64,000 bases of DNA from Vespula vulgaris (GCF_905475345.1 NC_066587.1:2994070-3058069), one strand, 5' to 3'. Shown: positions 26,201-40,470, counted from the first letter of the stretch. Numbers and translations: made by a program. The notes: generated by a model not told the origin, from the sequence alone.

Positions 26201-27721
26201 TTTTTCGAAGCGAGAGATCGTCACTAGCAATTTGTTAAACTAGTTGATAACATTAATTAGCTCGTACTTCACAACGAACCGCAGCCGTCAAGTCGCGACG
26301 ATTTGGCTCGTGGATTTTAAATAAAAATTGAATTTCCCGAGATACCTACCAACGCGCCAGCCGATCGATCGTCACTTGCCACAGATGAAGTGATTTTAAA
26401 AAGGGAGATAAAAATGTGAATGGAAAAATAAAATATGCTATAAACGAATGAAAAGCTTCTTTCGGAGAATCGACTGAAAATTCGAATTTTCCCTATCTAT
26501 GGAAACGCGTATCGGATTCTTATTGGCTTTCCCATTTTCTCTCTCTCTTTTTCTCTCTCTCCCTTTTTGTTCCATTGCTTCCTTTCTCTTACTTCCGATA
26601 AACGAACATCTTGACCTGCTTTGATCATGTTCGTACTTTATTACCAATCAGTGTTCGCGAACGCACGAACGAAACGAAGTAAAAATTTTTCCCCTTTTTT
26701 GCATCCCAAGTTTTTCATCTTCTATAGCTATAAAAAAAAGGAGAAAAAAAAAAGAAGAGAAAAACTTTCGATCAAAACAGAAAGTACTGCGTTTCACGTT
26801 CAAGTCCTCATTCCTGAATCAAGATTTGTCGTGATAAAATCTTCTAACTGCAAAGTTTCATGTATGTGTGCCGTGTACACGTGCAATTATGTATACTCTA
26901 TATAATCGAAGTCGAAATGCGTTGACGTGTTAGCTCGCACAGAGAGCCGATCGATTTTCCAGCTCGGCTCTTCGACAACACCGTCTTCTTGCGAGTTTTC
27001 TTGAAAATCGGAATTGGCTCTGCCACTTCCACTTGGTTGAATCCGGTAAGCATTTTCACATTTTCGAGTCGAGCACGGTTATTTCGAGCGAGGCCTTCTC
27101 ATCGGTCCGATGTTTCATGAACATCGATGGAGGTATCCTCGCCTAGGAAAATATTAGATTTTTAGACCGATCGTCGAGATTAAAAACAGGTAGATCTGTG
27201 AAAAAAAATTTAACGCGATTTATAATTTAGGCTATCTTAGGGACATAGTATTTCATATCCTTTTTTCTGTTTTTTTCCCCCGATATCATTTTATTTTATT
27301 ATATTATTTGCACGCAAAATACAATCGTATAACATTTTTTTAAATTAAGCTTTTTACCATAAATTAGAAATATTAAAGATATCACCTTTATGATCAATCA
27401 ATGATTCTCACCGAATGTACTCTTTATTTTACGAAGAAGAATATTATTAAGTCATGTATTCGGTCAGGTTTTACGAGGTAGTTCGAAAATAATCTCGCAA
27501 GACTAATCTCGTCGTTCGACGCAAAAGATATACTCGAACGTCCCATTGGGACCACATTTTTCGTAGCTAACAAAATCGCAAGATATCCTTTGTATCCGGT
27601 ATTCCCTAGGGTGAAGCCAATTAACCAGTTTGCCTTTATCTCATGGCGCGATATCAAACGCATCGTCGAAACGTCAGAACGTTCCTCTTTGTGCGACACA
27701 ATACAGACCCTTCCTTCTAAC

Positions 27722-27752
<31 letters not shown>

Positions 27753-27754
27753 CT

Positions 27755-27785
<31 letters not shown>

Positions 27786-27804
27786 ATCTCTTTCTCTTTT
27801 CTTC
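27722..27804. repeat. (CT)n array, left arm of inverted pair
   Basis: About 80 nt of CT with few T interruptions. Confidence 0.95.
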
Positions 27805-27879
27805 TACCTTCCTTTCTCTAGAACTTAGCGTTGTAAGTCTAGAATGCTAGTAATTCATTAGCAAATGACTCACTAGAAA

Positions 27880-27916
27880 AAGAGAGAGAGAGAGAAAGAG
27901 AGAAAAAGACAGACAT

Positions 27917-27947
<31 letters not shown>

Positions 27948-27952
27948 AAGAT

Positions 27953-27984
<32 letters not shown>
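27880..27984. repeat. (GA)n array, right arm of inverted pair
   Basis: About 105 nt of GA with GAAA, GACA and GATA variants, 75 nt downstream of the CT array. Confidence 0.95.
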
Positions 27985-28039
27985 TCTGAGTTCTCTCATC
28001 ATACGTACGAGAAATCTCCCAAAGGAGAACCTCGTTCAT

Positions 28040-28040
28040 T

Positions 28041-28075
<35 letters not shown>

Positions 28076-28080
28076 TTTTT
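28040..28080. repeat. (CT)n array
   Basis: Second CT array, 55 nt after the GA array. Confidence 0.9.
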
Positions 28081-28960
28081 TGTATCTCCGTTTTTCTTCA
28101 AGTTTCTCCTTCCTCTTTTCCTTTTACTAGAAACTTTTCCTTCCTATTTCTCCGGAGATGACGGAATCCACATCTTTTGTTCGACCTTACCCCAGGCCAA
28201 GTTGTAGCCTTTCCTTTTCTCTATCCGTGACGCGACATTAAGCCAAGAAAAAAGCACCTAGCACGCGTGGTTTCGCCATAGTGAAGGTTGACGTACTCGT
28301 ATTATATCCGAGAGACGTCATTAAACGAATGCAGAAAAGGAATCTGATAGACCGATGTGAATTCTCTCTTTACAATAGATTCATTGCGACTTGAATGAAT
28401 GAAGGTCTCTTGGTGTCTCGTTAAATTGGGAAAAAAGAAAAAAGAAAAAGAAAAAACAAATCAAAAAAAAAAGAAAAAGAAAAAGCAAAGAAAAAAGAAA
28501 AGAAGGAATAAAGGAAAGGGAGAGAAATAAAGATAAGGTTTTCTTGATGGTTAAATAACGTGGTTGACGGTAAAGACGTATATTTCTATACTTTTTAAAT
28601 ATCGCGAGGGAGGTATTTATGCGTGCTTCGTTGAAAATTTAAAGGACGATTAAATATAACTAAATATTTACGAAGAAATTTGTTTCGAAGTCGTTTCGTC
28701 GGCTATCGTCCTTGAAATCGTCCTTCGAATAAAAAAGTAAATAAAGAGGAATGGATCGATAGTTGGAGAGGGGAGAAGTAACAGGAGGTGGAGAAGGTAA
28801 GAACGGAGAGAAAATTCGAGCTTCGCGAAAATACCAAATATCCGTCAACGTGCTTCGAATCGAGCTCAATCTTATTTGGCTTCATCTCCATAAATCCCCG
28901 CTAAATTTGAACGCGCTTGAACGAAAGATATCTGTCTCTCCTCTATCTATCTATCTCTTC

Positions 28961-29034
28961 TTCTATCTTTCTCTTTCTCTCTCTCTCTCTCTTTCTGTAT
29001 GTGTGTGTGTGTCTCTCTCTCTCTCTCCCTCTTT
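28961..29034. repeat. (CT)n(TG)n(CT)n compound microsatellite
   Basis: CT run, GTGTGTGTGTGTGT core, CT run. Confidence 0.9.
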
Positions 29035-31902
29035 GCTCGCGAAGATGGGTTCTCTTTAGAAATTTCCAAAGCTTCGACTAGGAAGGCCTGAGGAGGATAG
29101 AAATAGAGGGAGAGAGAGTAAAAAAGAAAAAGGTTGACGACACATATATGTACATGTATATACCTATATACGTATACAAAGGATATGGGTATGTGTACGT
29201 GTGTGTCGTTTTTTTTTTCGTTTTTTAAAAGGTCTAAGAAAGGTGGGTGGAAATCCAGTAGGCAATTTGAAAGATATAACGGCTTACGGTCTGACCTTCT
29301 ATCGTATCTATCTACGTACAAAGTCGTAAAATAAGTTTATCCTTTGAGCATTTCGTCACACTTTAGATAATTCTTAACGGATAGCGTTTATCGACGTTCG
29401 ATATCGGGAAGAAAAAAATATGTTCGTATTAGATTTTTAAAGACGACGAAAAAAAATATTTTTTTTCAGAGATTTATAAAAAGGTCAAGATCGTATGTGG
29501 ATTTTTCCTCTTTTTTTTTTTTCTTCTTTTTTAGATATCCCTTACAAATATTTTCCATATAAACAAATCTAATCTCATTTCACGGGGGATGAAAATCATC
29601 GCGCACGATATATTTTCCATCTTCGTCTGTTCCGAATGAAAAGCACTAAATCAGGAAATAAAAATCCCTACTGTAGAAGGAGTACTTTGCGACGAATCTA
29701 CGACAAAGGCAGCGTCTACCTTCTGGTCCAGATCTGCTCGGAAACTTATTTATTTAAAATTCCGCTCTTTCGTCGTGAGTTTCGAAGTAATTCCATCAAA
29801 AGTATGCTCGGCATTTCGTGAGAAGTTATTAAAGAGCTCCCGTCTCGAACAGTCGTGTCCTTTATTGACGTTCATGACACGAAATCTTTTTTCTCCCTTT
29901 CTTTCTTTTTTTTTCTATTTTCTCCTTTTCTTCTTCTTCTTCGAATCTTCGAATCATCGCCAATACGTAGATATAAATAGATGCTATGAAATGTTGGTAC
30001 TTTTTCAAAAATCGTGCTTACATTTAGCGAGCACGTAATACGAGCACGAGACACAGCATCTTACGAAAGATCGAACGTGCGTTTATGCATCTTTCATGGC
30101 ACGTTTCTGCGTCTTCCTCGCACGCCCGCTCGTTCGCGTGCAACGTTAACTTAAAATATTCAGAGGATTTTGGTATGCGAAGTAAGTCCTCCACCGAGAT
30201 GCATTTATTATTAAAGAAGCGAGATTCGTAGTCGTAGGTCCGATCCTCCCGAATGTTTTTACCGCTAAATAAAAAGGGAAAAAGAATAGATCGTTCTATC
30301 TCTAAAATTGTTTTCTTCAACTTCCGACTTCTATTCTCTTTTAATGCTTTAAGCGTGGAATGAAATAATTTTTTTCCCTTCTTTCTTTCTTTCTTTTTTT
30401 TTTTTATCTGGAAAGCGCTCTTTGTTAAGTTCTTCTGAAACGTAGAAGGATCCTTGACGAAGAGATACTTTTTTACATTTATGAATATTTCTTTTAAGAA
30501 TGTATTACAGATCCTGAAACAACATCCGACATTTAGAAATGTGAATGGTGGCTGAACAAAGCATGCGTATCGTGAGTGGAAATGAAACAGCTTCGTAGTA
30601 AACGTTCTGAATAAGACTTGCTTGCCATATAGGTCATCGATTTTCGAACACCAGTTTCTATCGACACTCGCCTGAGAATAAATAAAAATAGGGCTTGAAA
30701 ATGTTCTTCCCCCTGTATTAAAGCGAGCTCTGAGTTATCACTGGCACGTTCTCGAGTATTGCACGACAGTTCGTTCGGTTCGTTTTATAGCGTCGAAAAT
30801 ATTTTTCGATTTGATTAGAAACGTTGAAACGTTGATAAATAAAATCACACATTCGTTTCGAATATACGATTGATTTATTATAATCGATTATTGTAAACGT
30901 AAAGTATATTTTAAAACGTATTATTCTCAAAGAGAATTCAAAGTGTACTCGTTTATCGGAATCACAATGAAGCGTAATATTTATAAAGATTCGATGGATC
31001 ATTTTATTTTATTCCTCTGAATGATAACAATGCTTACAAAATAAACAATTACGAGTTTCGTTTTATAGTATCTATCATCTTTATTATCGTCCGAACGCTT
31101 TTTAACTTCCTATGTGCTTTCTTTGTGCGATTAACGTAAGGCGTCGATTCCGAGCATCAAAGTAAACGCAAGATCGTCTTCGATGCAAATCAAGCTTTTT
31201 TCTCTTTCTCCGTTTGACTTTCTTTCTCATTTTACAAGAAAAGCTATTAATGCAGTCGTGGTCGAAAGGATTATTAAATGTCTCTTAAGATCTTCTATTT
31301 GTCGCCGCAAAACGACAGTTTCATTCGAATTACTTGTGGAAGTTATTGCCGATCAATAAATTTATCTTAAACGCGAACGTTTAGAAAACTGTAATATTTG
31401 TCGGAACATTTGTTCGATATTAAATAAAAACACAAAAAAATATATAAGTATCTTCAAAAGTTTGTTAGAAAAATATTCTATTGTCTCTTTATACAGATTT
31501 TTCATTAATTTTTCGACTGCGTTCGTTCGATTAAAAAAAGAAAAAAAAACAAAGGAAGAAAGAAAAAAGAAAAAGAAGAATAGATTAATATGGAACAACG
31601 ATTTAAATAAATTAACTATACGTAAAATAAATTCGTACATATGTTTCATCTCGGATCATTAATATCAGAAAATACGATATGGCAGGTGTTAGTAACAACA
31701 TGTCACACGAAAGATAAACAAGTGAGAAATTTGATGCATGCAAATATCATATATTTTGTGATTATTATATGATCAATGTGCGATTCGAGTAGTCTCTTTC
31801 GTTTGACAACTTTGCAAACTGGAAAATGCCAACGTAATTTGCATCCGATTAACATGGATTTAAAGTTGGACGAACTTTATAATCGTTATTAAAAGAAGAA
31901 GA

Positions 31903-31933
<31 letters not shown>

Positions 31934-33702
31934 AGAAGAAGGAGTAAAAAAAGAGAAAAGAAGAAAAAAAACAAAGAAAGAAAGAAAGAAAGAAATGAAA
32001 AAAATATTAGACAGGAATTGATGGAACGTGAGAGTTGAAAGCTTTCGAGCGTGAGGTTAACGCGTGGATAAGAAAGGAACCGGCTTAGAAGAAACTAGGA
32101 AGAAGGGAAAGAGTTGACTTGTAGGGGTGAAAAAGTGAAGAACAAAGTTTAATACTTTCTAACGTCCGAGTTAGAAGAAAGCTACGTGCTTTCGAGCTCA
32201 AAGCTTACGAAGGAAACGAGAATTTTCTTTCTACGCAAAACTTTTCTTTCCCTTTCCTCCTATTTTTTTTTCCTTTTTTTTTCTCTTTTTCTTCTTTTTC
32301 TGTTTTCACGTGCGTATTGTACAAATATATACACTTAAGTACACACTCCTATGCACTTATAATTCTATCTAAGTAAAATTCCTTTGAGAAAATTCTATTT
32401 TCTCGGCCGTAGTATATTTTTTTTCTTTCTTTTTTGCCAAAAATTCGTGAATCTTTGAATGAAAACGAACATATTTTTATCGTCGAAATTTTAATCGTCG
32501 AAAATTTGTTTCATTCTTAGTCTCATTCGTTTTCTCTCTTTCTTCCTTCCTTTCTTTCTTTCTTTCTTTCTCTTTGTCTATCTCTTTCTTTTCTTTCCTT
32601 TTCCTCCCCGTAATTGTCCCAAAGGTCTTTCGTAGATTTTCGGGATGAAAAGAATCCGTTCGGAAGTCGTAACCCTCGTTCTACATTTTTCCCCTTTTTC
32701 TATGTTTTCCCGTATTCGTTTTGTTCTCGTTAACGAGAGGGACCAGCTGGAAAACAAAACGTTTTTGTCGCCGGAAGAACAATGTTCCGGTCTGCGAACA
32801 CGCTAGCGCGTACTGGACCGAAAGAGTTTCTCTTAGAATATCGTTTTAGTTTTTACGCGTGTAACGCTAATGAGCGAGGCAATCCGTTCATTCTATATGC
32901 TACATCAGCCTGATAATAACTTGTACGTCGATCATTCTCGTTTTTTATGAGAAAAATAAAAACTATACGATCATGTCATTAAGCTCTAAGAAAACAAATC
33001 GCTTAAAATTTTACAAAAAAGAAGAAAAAGAAAAGAAAAAGAAACTATCGCTTATTTTCAACGTTTATCGTCATCACGATCATTGTATAGTTTTTTGATT
33101 ATAAGTTATTATTATTGTAGGCATATAATTCACGTTGATCGTTTATGATATTTTGTCTTTTTCTTCATTTTCTTTTTTTATTATTATTTCATTGTCGAAA
33201 GTAACCATTTACTACTCTTCCATCTTTTATTTCATTCTTTGGAGCTTCTCTCATCTCTCGAGGGTACCTTTGATTTCCTTCACTTTGCAAGTATAACTAT
33301 TTCAAATCCTATTGTAACATTATATAACTCTTCGTACTACTGTCTCTTATTCGATTTGAAAAATTTTTCAACTCTCACCGCAGAAAAGGTTAGTGAAAAA
33401 GATGATGAGATGAAAGGAGGTATATAGAAGGAGATAGAGAGAATAACAGAGAGGAAGAGATCAAATTCACAAAAGTTGATTATATTTCAAGAATTAAAAG
33501 ATCTCCCCATTGAATTTCATTGTAAAATAATTTTAATATATCTAGAAAAAGGAACGGCTGTTCGAACGATTGCATCGACTTTACTCTCATTCCATTAAAA
33601 CGATGATACAAAAATGTACGGTCTATCTAAATATTACTAACACATATCAACGGATAAAAAAGTTTTGCTCTTACAACGAGATATCGTATGGATATGTATG
33701 TG

Positions 33703-33706
<4 letters not shown>

Positions 33707-33791
<85 letters not shown>
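33707..33791. repeat. (TA)n microsatellite
   Basis: About 85 nt with one break (TATAATATATTATATA). It yields spurious Tyr-Ile open frames on both strands. Confidence 0.95.
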
Positions 33792-33794
<3 letters not shown>

Positions 33795-34305
33795 TGCATG
33801 CAGATGGATAGGTAGTAGATACGTACGTCTGGTCACTTTTATGTAGAGCAAACCATTCGTTTGCGTTTTTTATCTCGATTCATGATCGGACATGTAACGC
33901 GTTACCTTTGACGATTAAAGTCGGATATATTCTTTGTAAATATATCTCACGAATACCAGATTCATGTACAGATACGTTTAAAAATAAAACGTAATCTCAG
34001 TAGTCTTTCAAATTAATTTCCTTCGATCAATAGTTTTTTACAATATTTTATATATACATATTTCAGATATTAAGCTATTTTTCATTCAAAAAATTAAACG
34101 AATTGAAATGATTTATATTCCAACGAAGGCCAACGATTTTAAATGATCGAATTCTCTTAAGAGAGCAAAGTAATCAATCAAGAATATATTTATCTATTAG
34201 CTTTTTGTGCATATAGATTGAAAAAATGAGGAAGCTTCGAAGAAAAGAATATAATAATATATAATCGCGAGAGGATTTCAAATAATCGATAGTTTCGTTG
34301 AAAAT

Positions 34306-34308
<3 letters not shown>

Positions 34309-34375
<67 letters not shown>
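34309..34375. repeat. Perfect (GA)33 microsatellite
   Basis: About 66 nt uninterrupted GA; one of the two longest perfect GA runs in the window. Confidence 0.97.
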
Positions 34376-34378
<3 letters not shown>

Positions 34379-37300
34379 GAATATGAAAAAAAAAAGAAAA
34401 AAATTTGCAAGATCGGAACTTCTGAGAGCCATTTTCTCTTGATGATGGATTATTCCGACATCGAAAATAAAAACTTTAAAACAATCAACGAGAACTTTAT
34501 TGTATTGACAAACAAATACTGCGTTATTTCATTATGCTTTATTTTCGAAATGTTTGTAAGAGAAACAAAAAAAAAAGAAAGAAAAAGAAAAGCTACAGTA
34601 ATTTTCGTTTATTTTAAAGTTGGTAACCACAGTCGTTGGTACTCACTATACAAAATTTGCCTCGTAGTCGAGCTTTCGACGTAATTTTATTGACTGTAAT
34701 TTGAAAAGGCAGCTTCGTGAACAGACTGCTATGCTTTACCTATGTACCTTCACGTCTACGGATATACGTTATAGTACTACGTTTGAACGTACATAGGTAC
34801 GTATATTATTAACATTTCAAAATGTGCTTACGCGCGTTCCTTCTTCCATTTTTTTTTGCTTTTTTTTTTTTTATATATTTCTATCATTTTTTTTCTTTTT
34901 CCTATTTGCAATTTCGAGTCACGCAACATATGGATTTATCTTTTACGTGTCGCTTTTAAATGTTACTCAATCGAGATCTAGATCGAAACGTCTTGAAAAT
35001 CGAAAATGATTACGTAGACGCACGGTTATATCATTTTGATCGGAATAACGTATCTGTCTTTCCTTATATTTTATTTATTTATTTATTTTTTTTTTTCTTT
35101 CCAAGAAGGAAGAAAACGTGATGTTTTATCTTTCGCTATTCTGTCGGTTTCATAAAGAAAATGGTAGATATGTTGGAGGATACATTTCTGAGTTTCAGCT
35201 CGTCCTTCCGGTGAAAGATCATCGGAGAGGAAGAAAGTATTTATAGGATCGTTCGATCTTTCTCAATCCCAGTAGAAGTATCCGCCATAGAATCTACGCT
35301 CGGATAGACGTTCTTCATGACGGCACGCACTCGCTGAGAATGAAAAAGATTTTTCTTTCTTCCGTTTCTCGAGAGAAACGAGAATCGCCCGCATCCTTTT
35401 TCTATGCTTTCCGCGTGAAAGAAAGCCGCGGACTCTATCGTGTGGAGAAAAAAGAGACACGAAATAGGAGTGTGGGAGAAGGGAAGGTAGATAAATTGAC
35501 GTCATGTAGAAAAGGATAACATAGGTACGAAACGAGTAGGCGGAGTTCGAAAAGAAGAAAAGAAAATGACGGTGACAATCGAGTTTTCATTTTAACGTTA
35601 ACAGGTTCTACGATCGCAAGAGAGATAAAAAAATTAAAGAGAAGAAAAAGAGAGACAGAGAGAAAGAGAGAGAGAAGAGAAAATTCAAGTTCTCTTCTTT
35701 GTCTTTCCAATATTGTCTTTCTTCGAAAAAATCGAAAGAAAAATTTCGCAAGTTTCCTCAAGTCTGAATCTGAGACTTTCATGACTATAGCAGATTCGAA
35801 TCGTCGTCGAAGTGGCTCCATTAACTTAAATCACGCGTACCTTTCTCGTTTCTCCTTCATTTCTCTCGTGTTATTCTCCTTTCTGTCTATTTCTTTCCGG
35901 CAAACTTATATACATAGATAGTACGTGATTACGGTAGACAGAATAGAAGACATTTACATTTTCGTTCGAGTCATCTTCTACTTTTATACGCTAGTAACTA
36001 GTAATTGTAAGATTTGCCTTATTCATAGATGAATCGAGTATTCGTTCCTTTCAAATTTTCTTTCGTTATCGTTAAGTAACTTTGTCTATGTAGTTTTATA
36101 TAATTCATGTATTTACATATATACATACATACATATACATATATATATATACGTAGGTACTACGAATAATATATTATACAGTTATATACCTTCGCGCAAC
36201 ATCAAAAACGATCGATATAATCCGCTTTTGCATTCTGTAAGCGGGTTTTCTTCACTCAGATATCACATACGTACGTTCGAGTGTTACATCGCGCTCGTTC
36301 GACCGTTAAAATAAAATCTATTATCACTTTCGACGTGTTTTATTTTTACAAATGTTTTTTTTTTTTACAAGTTTTATATACCTCCGAAAGATTTGTGGTT
36401 CGATCGTAAAATCATTCGCATGGAAATTTCAAATCCTCATTTGATGTTGAATAATTTATTACGCATTTATATGCATTTTTAATATTGTTAAAAAGTAAAA
36501 AGGAAAATACAATAAGATAAAGAAAAATAAATTGAGATGAAAACGTGATAAAATATAATCACATTTGACAAAAATTATAATCGGTAATAACCCAAATAGT
36601 ATTTATTTATACTATGTATATGATACGTAGTTTATTATATATGCGTACATACCTATATCTGTAATTTACAACAAAAACAAATACTACGACGAAATTAAAA
36701 TTGTACAATAGGGCATATCGATGAGCTCTAGTGATTGTTTACATATACACACATATATACATCTCGCTAGTATACGCGAAACAGGCTTGACACCAACAAC
36801 CTTGTTTAAACTGGAGCACTCGTAAACAGATCTTTGTCCTTCGGTCAAGGTTCTCTAACAGAGGAGCTTTCGCTTCTCATTCAGTCTTTGTGTAACCTCC
36901 GAGCAACGTACAAGTAGGATCAAACAAAGGAATATTTGATCAGAGCCTGAAGGTAATTTTTAATTTATTCCTATCCATTTTATGCAGTAACAGCAAGATC
37001 ACAATTATTCGCTCCTCTTATTTCTACATATTTAAAATACGTTTTTATCGACTTAGATAATAATGATTAATACGAAAATAATTACGATAGGATCTTACGT
37101 AACTTATACCTATATACTGATCTGCGTCATTTTACGTTTGTATCTGCGTTTCAATTTCCGTTCGCAAGGATCTTTCGAATAATGCTTTTTCGCACTTATG
37201 TAGACAAAGAAAAGTTATAGTAAAGATAAAGAAAGACGCGATGGTAAATACATAAAATTTGAAAATTTTGTCATGATTCACCGCAAGGTTCAGTGATTTC

Positions 37301-37839
37301 GTAGATAAGGTTAGCGAATTTCAATTTACGAAGATGGAAAGACTCGAACGACATTGGTATGTCTCCAGATAGGATTTAAATTGCATTTTGATGCGGACTT
37401 CGTACAGCAATCACAATGTAACGTGGGAAGCAATGAAAAGGAAAATGAGCTAAGAGAGAGAATTAGATCGAGCGTTTGCGAGAGAGACAGAGAGAAAGAG
37501 AGAGAGAGTAACATATTTTTTTGACTCACCAGTCATAAATTTCATCTCATTCCTCTGGTTCCCGACCAATCGCATAAACTTAGTTACATTTTTACATTAA
37601 CGATCTTTTCCCATTTCTCTTCGATGATTTAACGTACTGAGATTTATTTTTTCAATCTACAGAACTTGCGAAACACTTTTGGAACTCGATAGAACGTAAC
37701 TTACAGCAAAATTTTACGATATTTCATAAGCTTACAAATGGAATTAATGAAAATGTATTCGTTGAAATTTGTTAAATTTATTAAATTTATTTTTATGCGC
37801 GCACACATACACATTTATGTAATTACATTTATTAAAATT

Positions 37840-38104
37840 TTCAATGAATATCACGTAATAATAAAAATCGATTTGATGAATAGAATCGAGTAAATATCTA
37901 TTGAAAAATATTTAGTCGCAACAAGGTGACCTTTGCATTAGATATTTAGCGTACTTTTTCAATGAATATCACATAATAATATTTTGTCGTTAATAGTATA
38001 TAATAATAAAATTCGATTTGATGAATAAAATCGAGTAAACGTCTATTGAGAAACATTTAGTTTAGTAGATAAGGTGACCTCTGCGTTAAATATTACCGTA
38101 CTTT
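37840..38104 (+). repeat. Diverged direct tandem duplication (118 + 147 nt)
   Basis: Copy 1 (37840-37957) and copy 2 (37958-38104) both run from TTCAATGAATATCAC through ATTTGATGAATA, AATCGAGTAAA, TCTATTGA, AAGGTGACCT and GCGTTAAATAT-like text to GTACTTT. Copy 2 has about 27 extra bases after ATAATAAT and scattered substitutions. The unit is not simple sequence. Confidence 0.9.
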
Positions 38105-38912
38105 ATCTCTATTGTTATATTAACAAATCTATTGCGATCAATACGCAAAAGTGACGATTATTTCTATTAGTTTTCGTTCTCTATAAAATTTTATTAAGAT
38201 ACCTATAATTATAGACAATATATTTTGATTAAATTCATTCATTAAATGTAATGAAGATTATCATTAATTGGATAAAAATTCAATAGTATCGGGAAAAGCG
38301 TTAGTTTAACAATAGATTTAAGCTTGAAGGAAGATTAAGAGCCACTGATTTAGAGAGGATGTTGGATACCACACCATCGAAGAATCCGATTCGCGAGGGA
38401 TAATTGCGGAACGTTAGCGGGCGACATAGCGAACGTAGTTCCATTGTTCTACGCTTGGAATTGGCAAATACGAAACTAGGAAGGAGCGTCCTTTACCTGG
38501 AAATGAATCGATGAGTCGAGGACGCGTGATTTTGATGAACTCGTTAATGAGATTTGAGATTATATGAGAAAGAGAAAATCAAGAATACATAGAACAATTA
38601 AAAGACGTTCATCGTACGGTCGGATAACGATCGAACGTATTAATATCGAATAGATATAATTTTATTACTTTATTTCGAAATTATATTGTCGTCGTTTCCA
38701 TATAATTGTTCGATTAAAAGATAACAGGCACAGTTAGTTAGTATTTTTAGAAGAGCAATCTTTAATATACCTTACCACCTCGTTAAAATCTTACATTTTG
38801 CTACACTCGTTACGGATTCACTTAAATTTCGAGATGAAGTAAAATTTGCGCATGAAAAGCAAAAGGGACAGAGACGGAGAGAGACGAACTTTCTACGATC
38901 TCGTTGAAAACT

Positions 38913-38913
<1 letters not shown>

Positions 38914-38955
<42 letters not shown>
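38914..38955. repeat. (TA)n microsatellite
   Basis: About 40 nt, perfect after the first few bases. Confidence 0.95.
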
Positions 38956-38956
<1 letters not shown>

Positions 38957-39368
38957 CGGCGTCATAATAATAAAACTCGAAATACACATCTTTTAGAAGA
39001 GATTCTTCGTATTTTCACGGATCTCTTCGTTCGTTAATATTCTTATATCAAGTTTAATAGAAACTCGTGTATTACGGACAACTCGAAAGTCTTCTAAAAT
39101 TTAACAAGAATATTTCAGAAGTGAAAAGCAAAAAACGTAATAACAAAAAGGAAATATTAAAATTTCCTTTGTTAGTTATTAAGTTGTAAAAAACAAGTGT
39201 AGTAAAACTGCGAGAGCAAATAAGGATGTATGAATTTTGTATAACAAATAATAGCTGTCGATACGGTCGAAGAATTTTCGCGAAGCGTCGTGCTGGCATT
39301 CAAAGCTCTTGGACGGTAATCTTTTCAGATTTTATTTGAAAAAGAATTTTCCAAACTTCAATTTGTCG

Positions 39369-39370
<2 letters not shown>

Positions 39371-39416
<46 letters not shown>

Positions 39417-39425
39417 ACACACATA
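39371..39425. repeat. (TA)n(CA)n microsatellite
   Basis: About 42 nt of TA followed by ACACACACATAC. Confidence 0.95.
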
Positions 39426-40376
39426 CAACATTCACTTGACCATTTCATTCGACAGAAAGCTATTTTTATTCGTGTCAAGAAATTGCGAGGATCGTACGTA
39501 TTACTTAGATTTTCTTATGTGTTTTCTCAAACGTATTCTTTATCTTGCAAAGAATATTTCACTTCGATAAAAATCCATCGTATTCATTTTATCGAGATAT
39601 ATCATGAATGGAAATAACAAAAAGGATTCGCAAACTTCGACGATCTCGAAGAAGGTACTTACGTTCTTCCGGAATTTTCATAAGAGAAAAGTAATCCTCA
39701 GTTTCTCGAGTGATTCGCACGCGCGATATTTCGAGATTACTTGGTGAAAATTCCTAAGAAAATCACCTTTGAATCTTGGCGACAAGTAATTTCAAACTCC
39801 TCAGTCAAAAGGAAAGAGCGTGCAACCACGACGGTCTCTTCTTGTTGACAACAGGAAACTCTCTCATAAAGCTTGCTTTCTAATTTATTCCAAATTTATT
39901 AGAGAAAGTACAGAGTCGCGCGGAATCGCATTACGGAATTAACTTTTCGAACTTCCGAAGATTCCATGGTAACATCACCCGATGAACTTTCAAAGAAACC
40001 TTTTCTCTTCTTCTTTCATCATCCCTCTATCTCTTTCTCTTTTTTATCTCTCCTTATTCTTCACTCCACCTCAAGTAAGCGATATCAATCCAGTTAATTT
40101 TATTTTTCCTAAATGTAATCACAAAAAAGAAGATTGTCCGTAATTAATATTAATTATTTTAGACCGCTCGTTGATTTCTTACGTTTATAAATTTAATATT
40201 AAATTTCTGATATCAAACTATCTTTTTCCAAGCGTTTTATCAAATCGTATTTTTATTTTTTTAAATCGATGCGTCGTCTAGGAAAAATGGAGAACAAAAA
40301 AAAAAGAGAGAAAAAGATAGAAAAATTTGATTCGATTTAACGTAGTAATGTTCAATCGTCTTTGCGAGATATATTG

Positions 40377-40408
40377 TATATATATATGTGTGTGTGTGTG
40401 TGTATATA

Positions 40409-40470
<62 letters not shown>

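Larger units (their letters stand above)
20001..30000 (+). other. Giant intron, second part
   Basis: No gene is recognisable. It holds three GTCGTC-rich loci at 20227, 20665 and 21327, a complex island at 22030-22290, (GA)n at 23243, a GC-richer patch at 23590-23750, and complex islands at 26270-26390, 26890-27046 and 27540-27690. A large CT/GA/CT cluster lies at 27722-28080. Confidence 0.7.
30001..40000 (+). other. Giant intron, third part
   Basis: No gene is recognisable. It is AT-rich with long (TA)n at 33707, 38914 and 39371 and (GA)n at 34309. A diverged tandem duplication lies at 37840-38104 and a complex, GC-richer island at about 38335-38540. Confidence 0.7.

Noticed and set aside
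33570..33851. Tyr-Ile repeat open frames on both strands
   Set aside because: Products of a (TA)n microsatellite.
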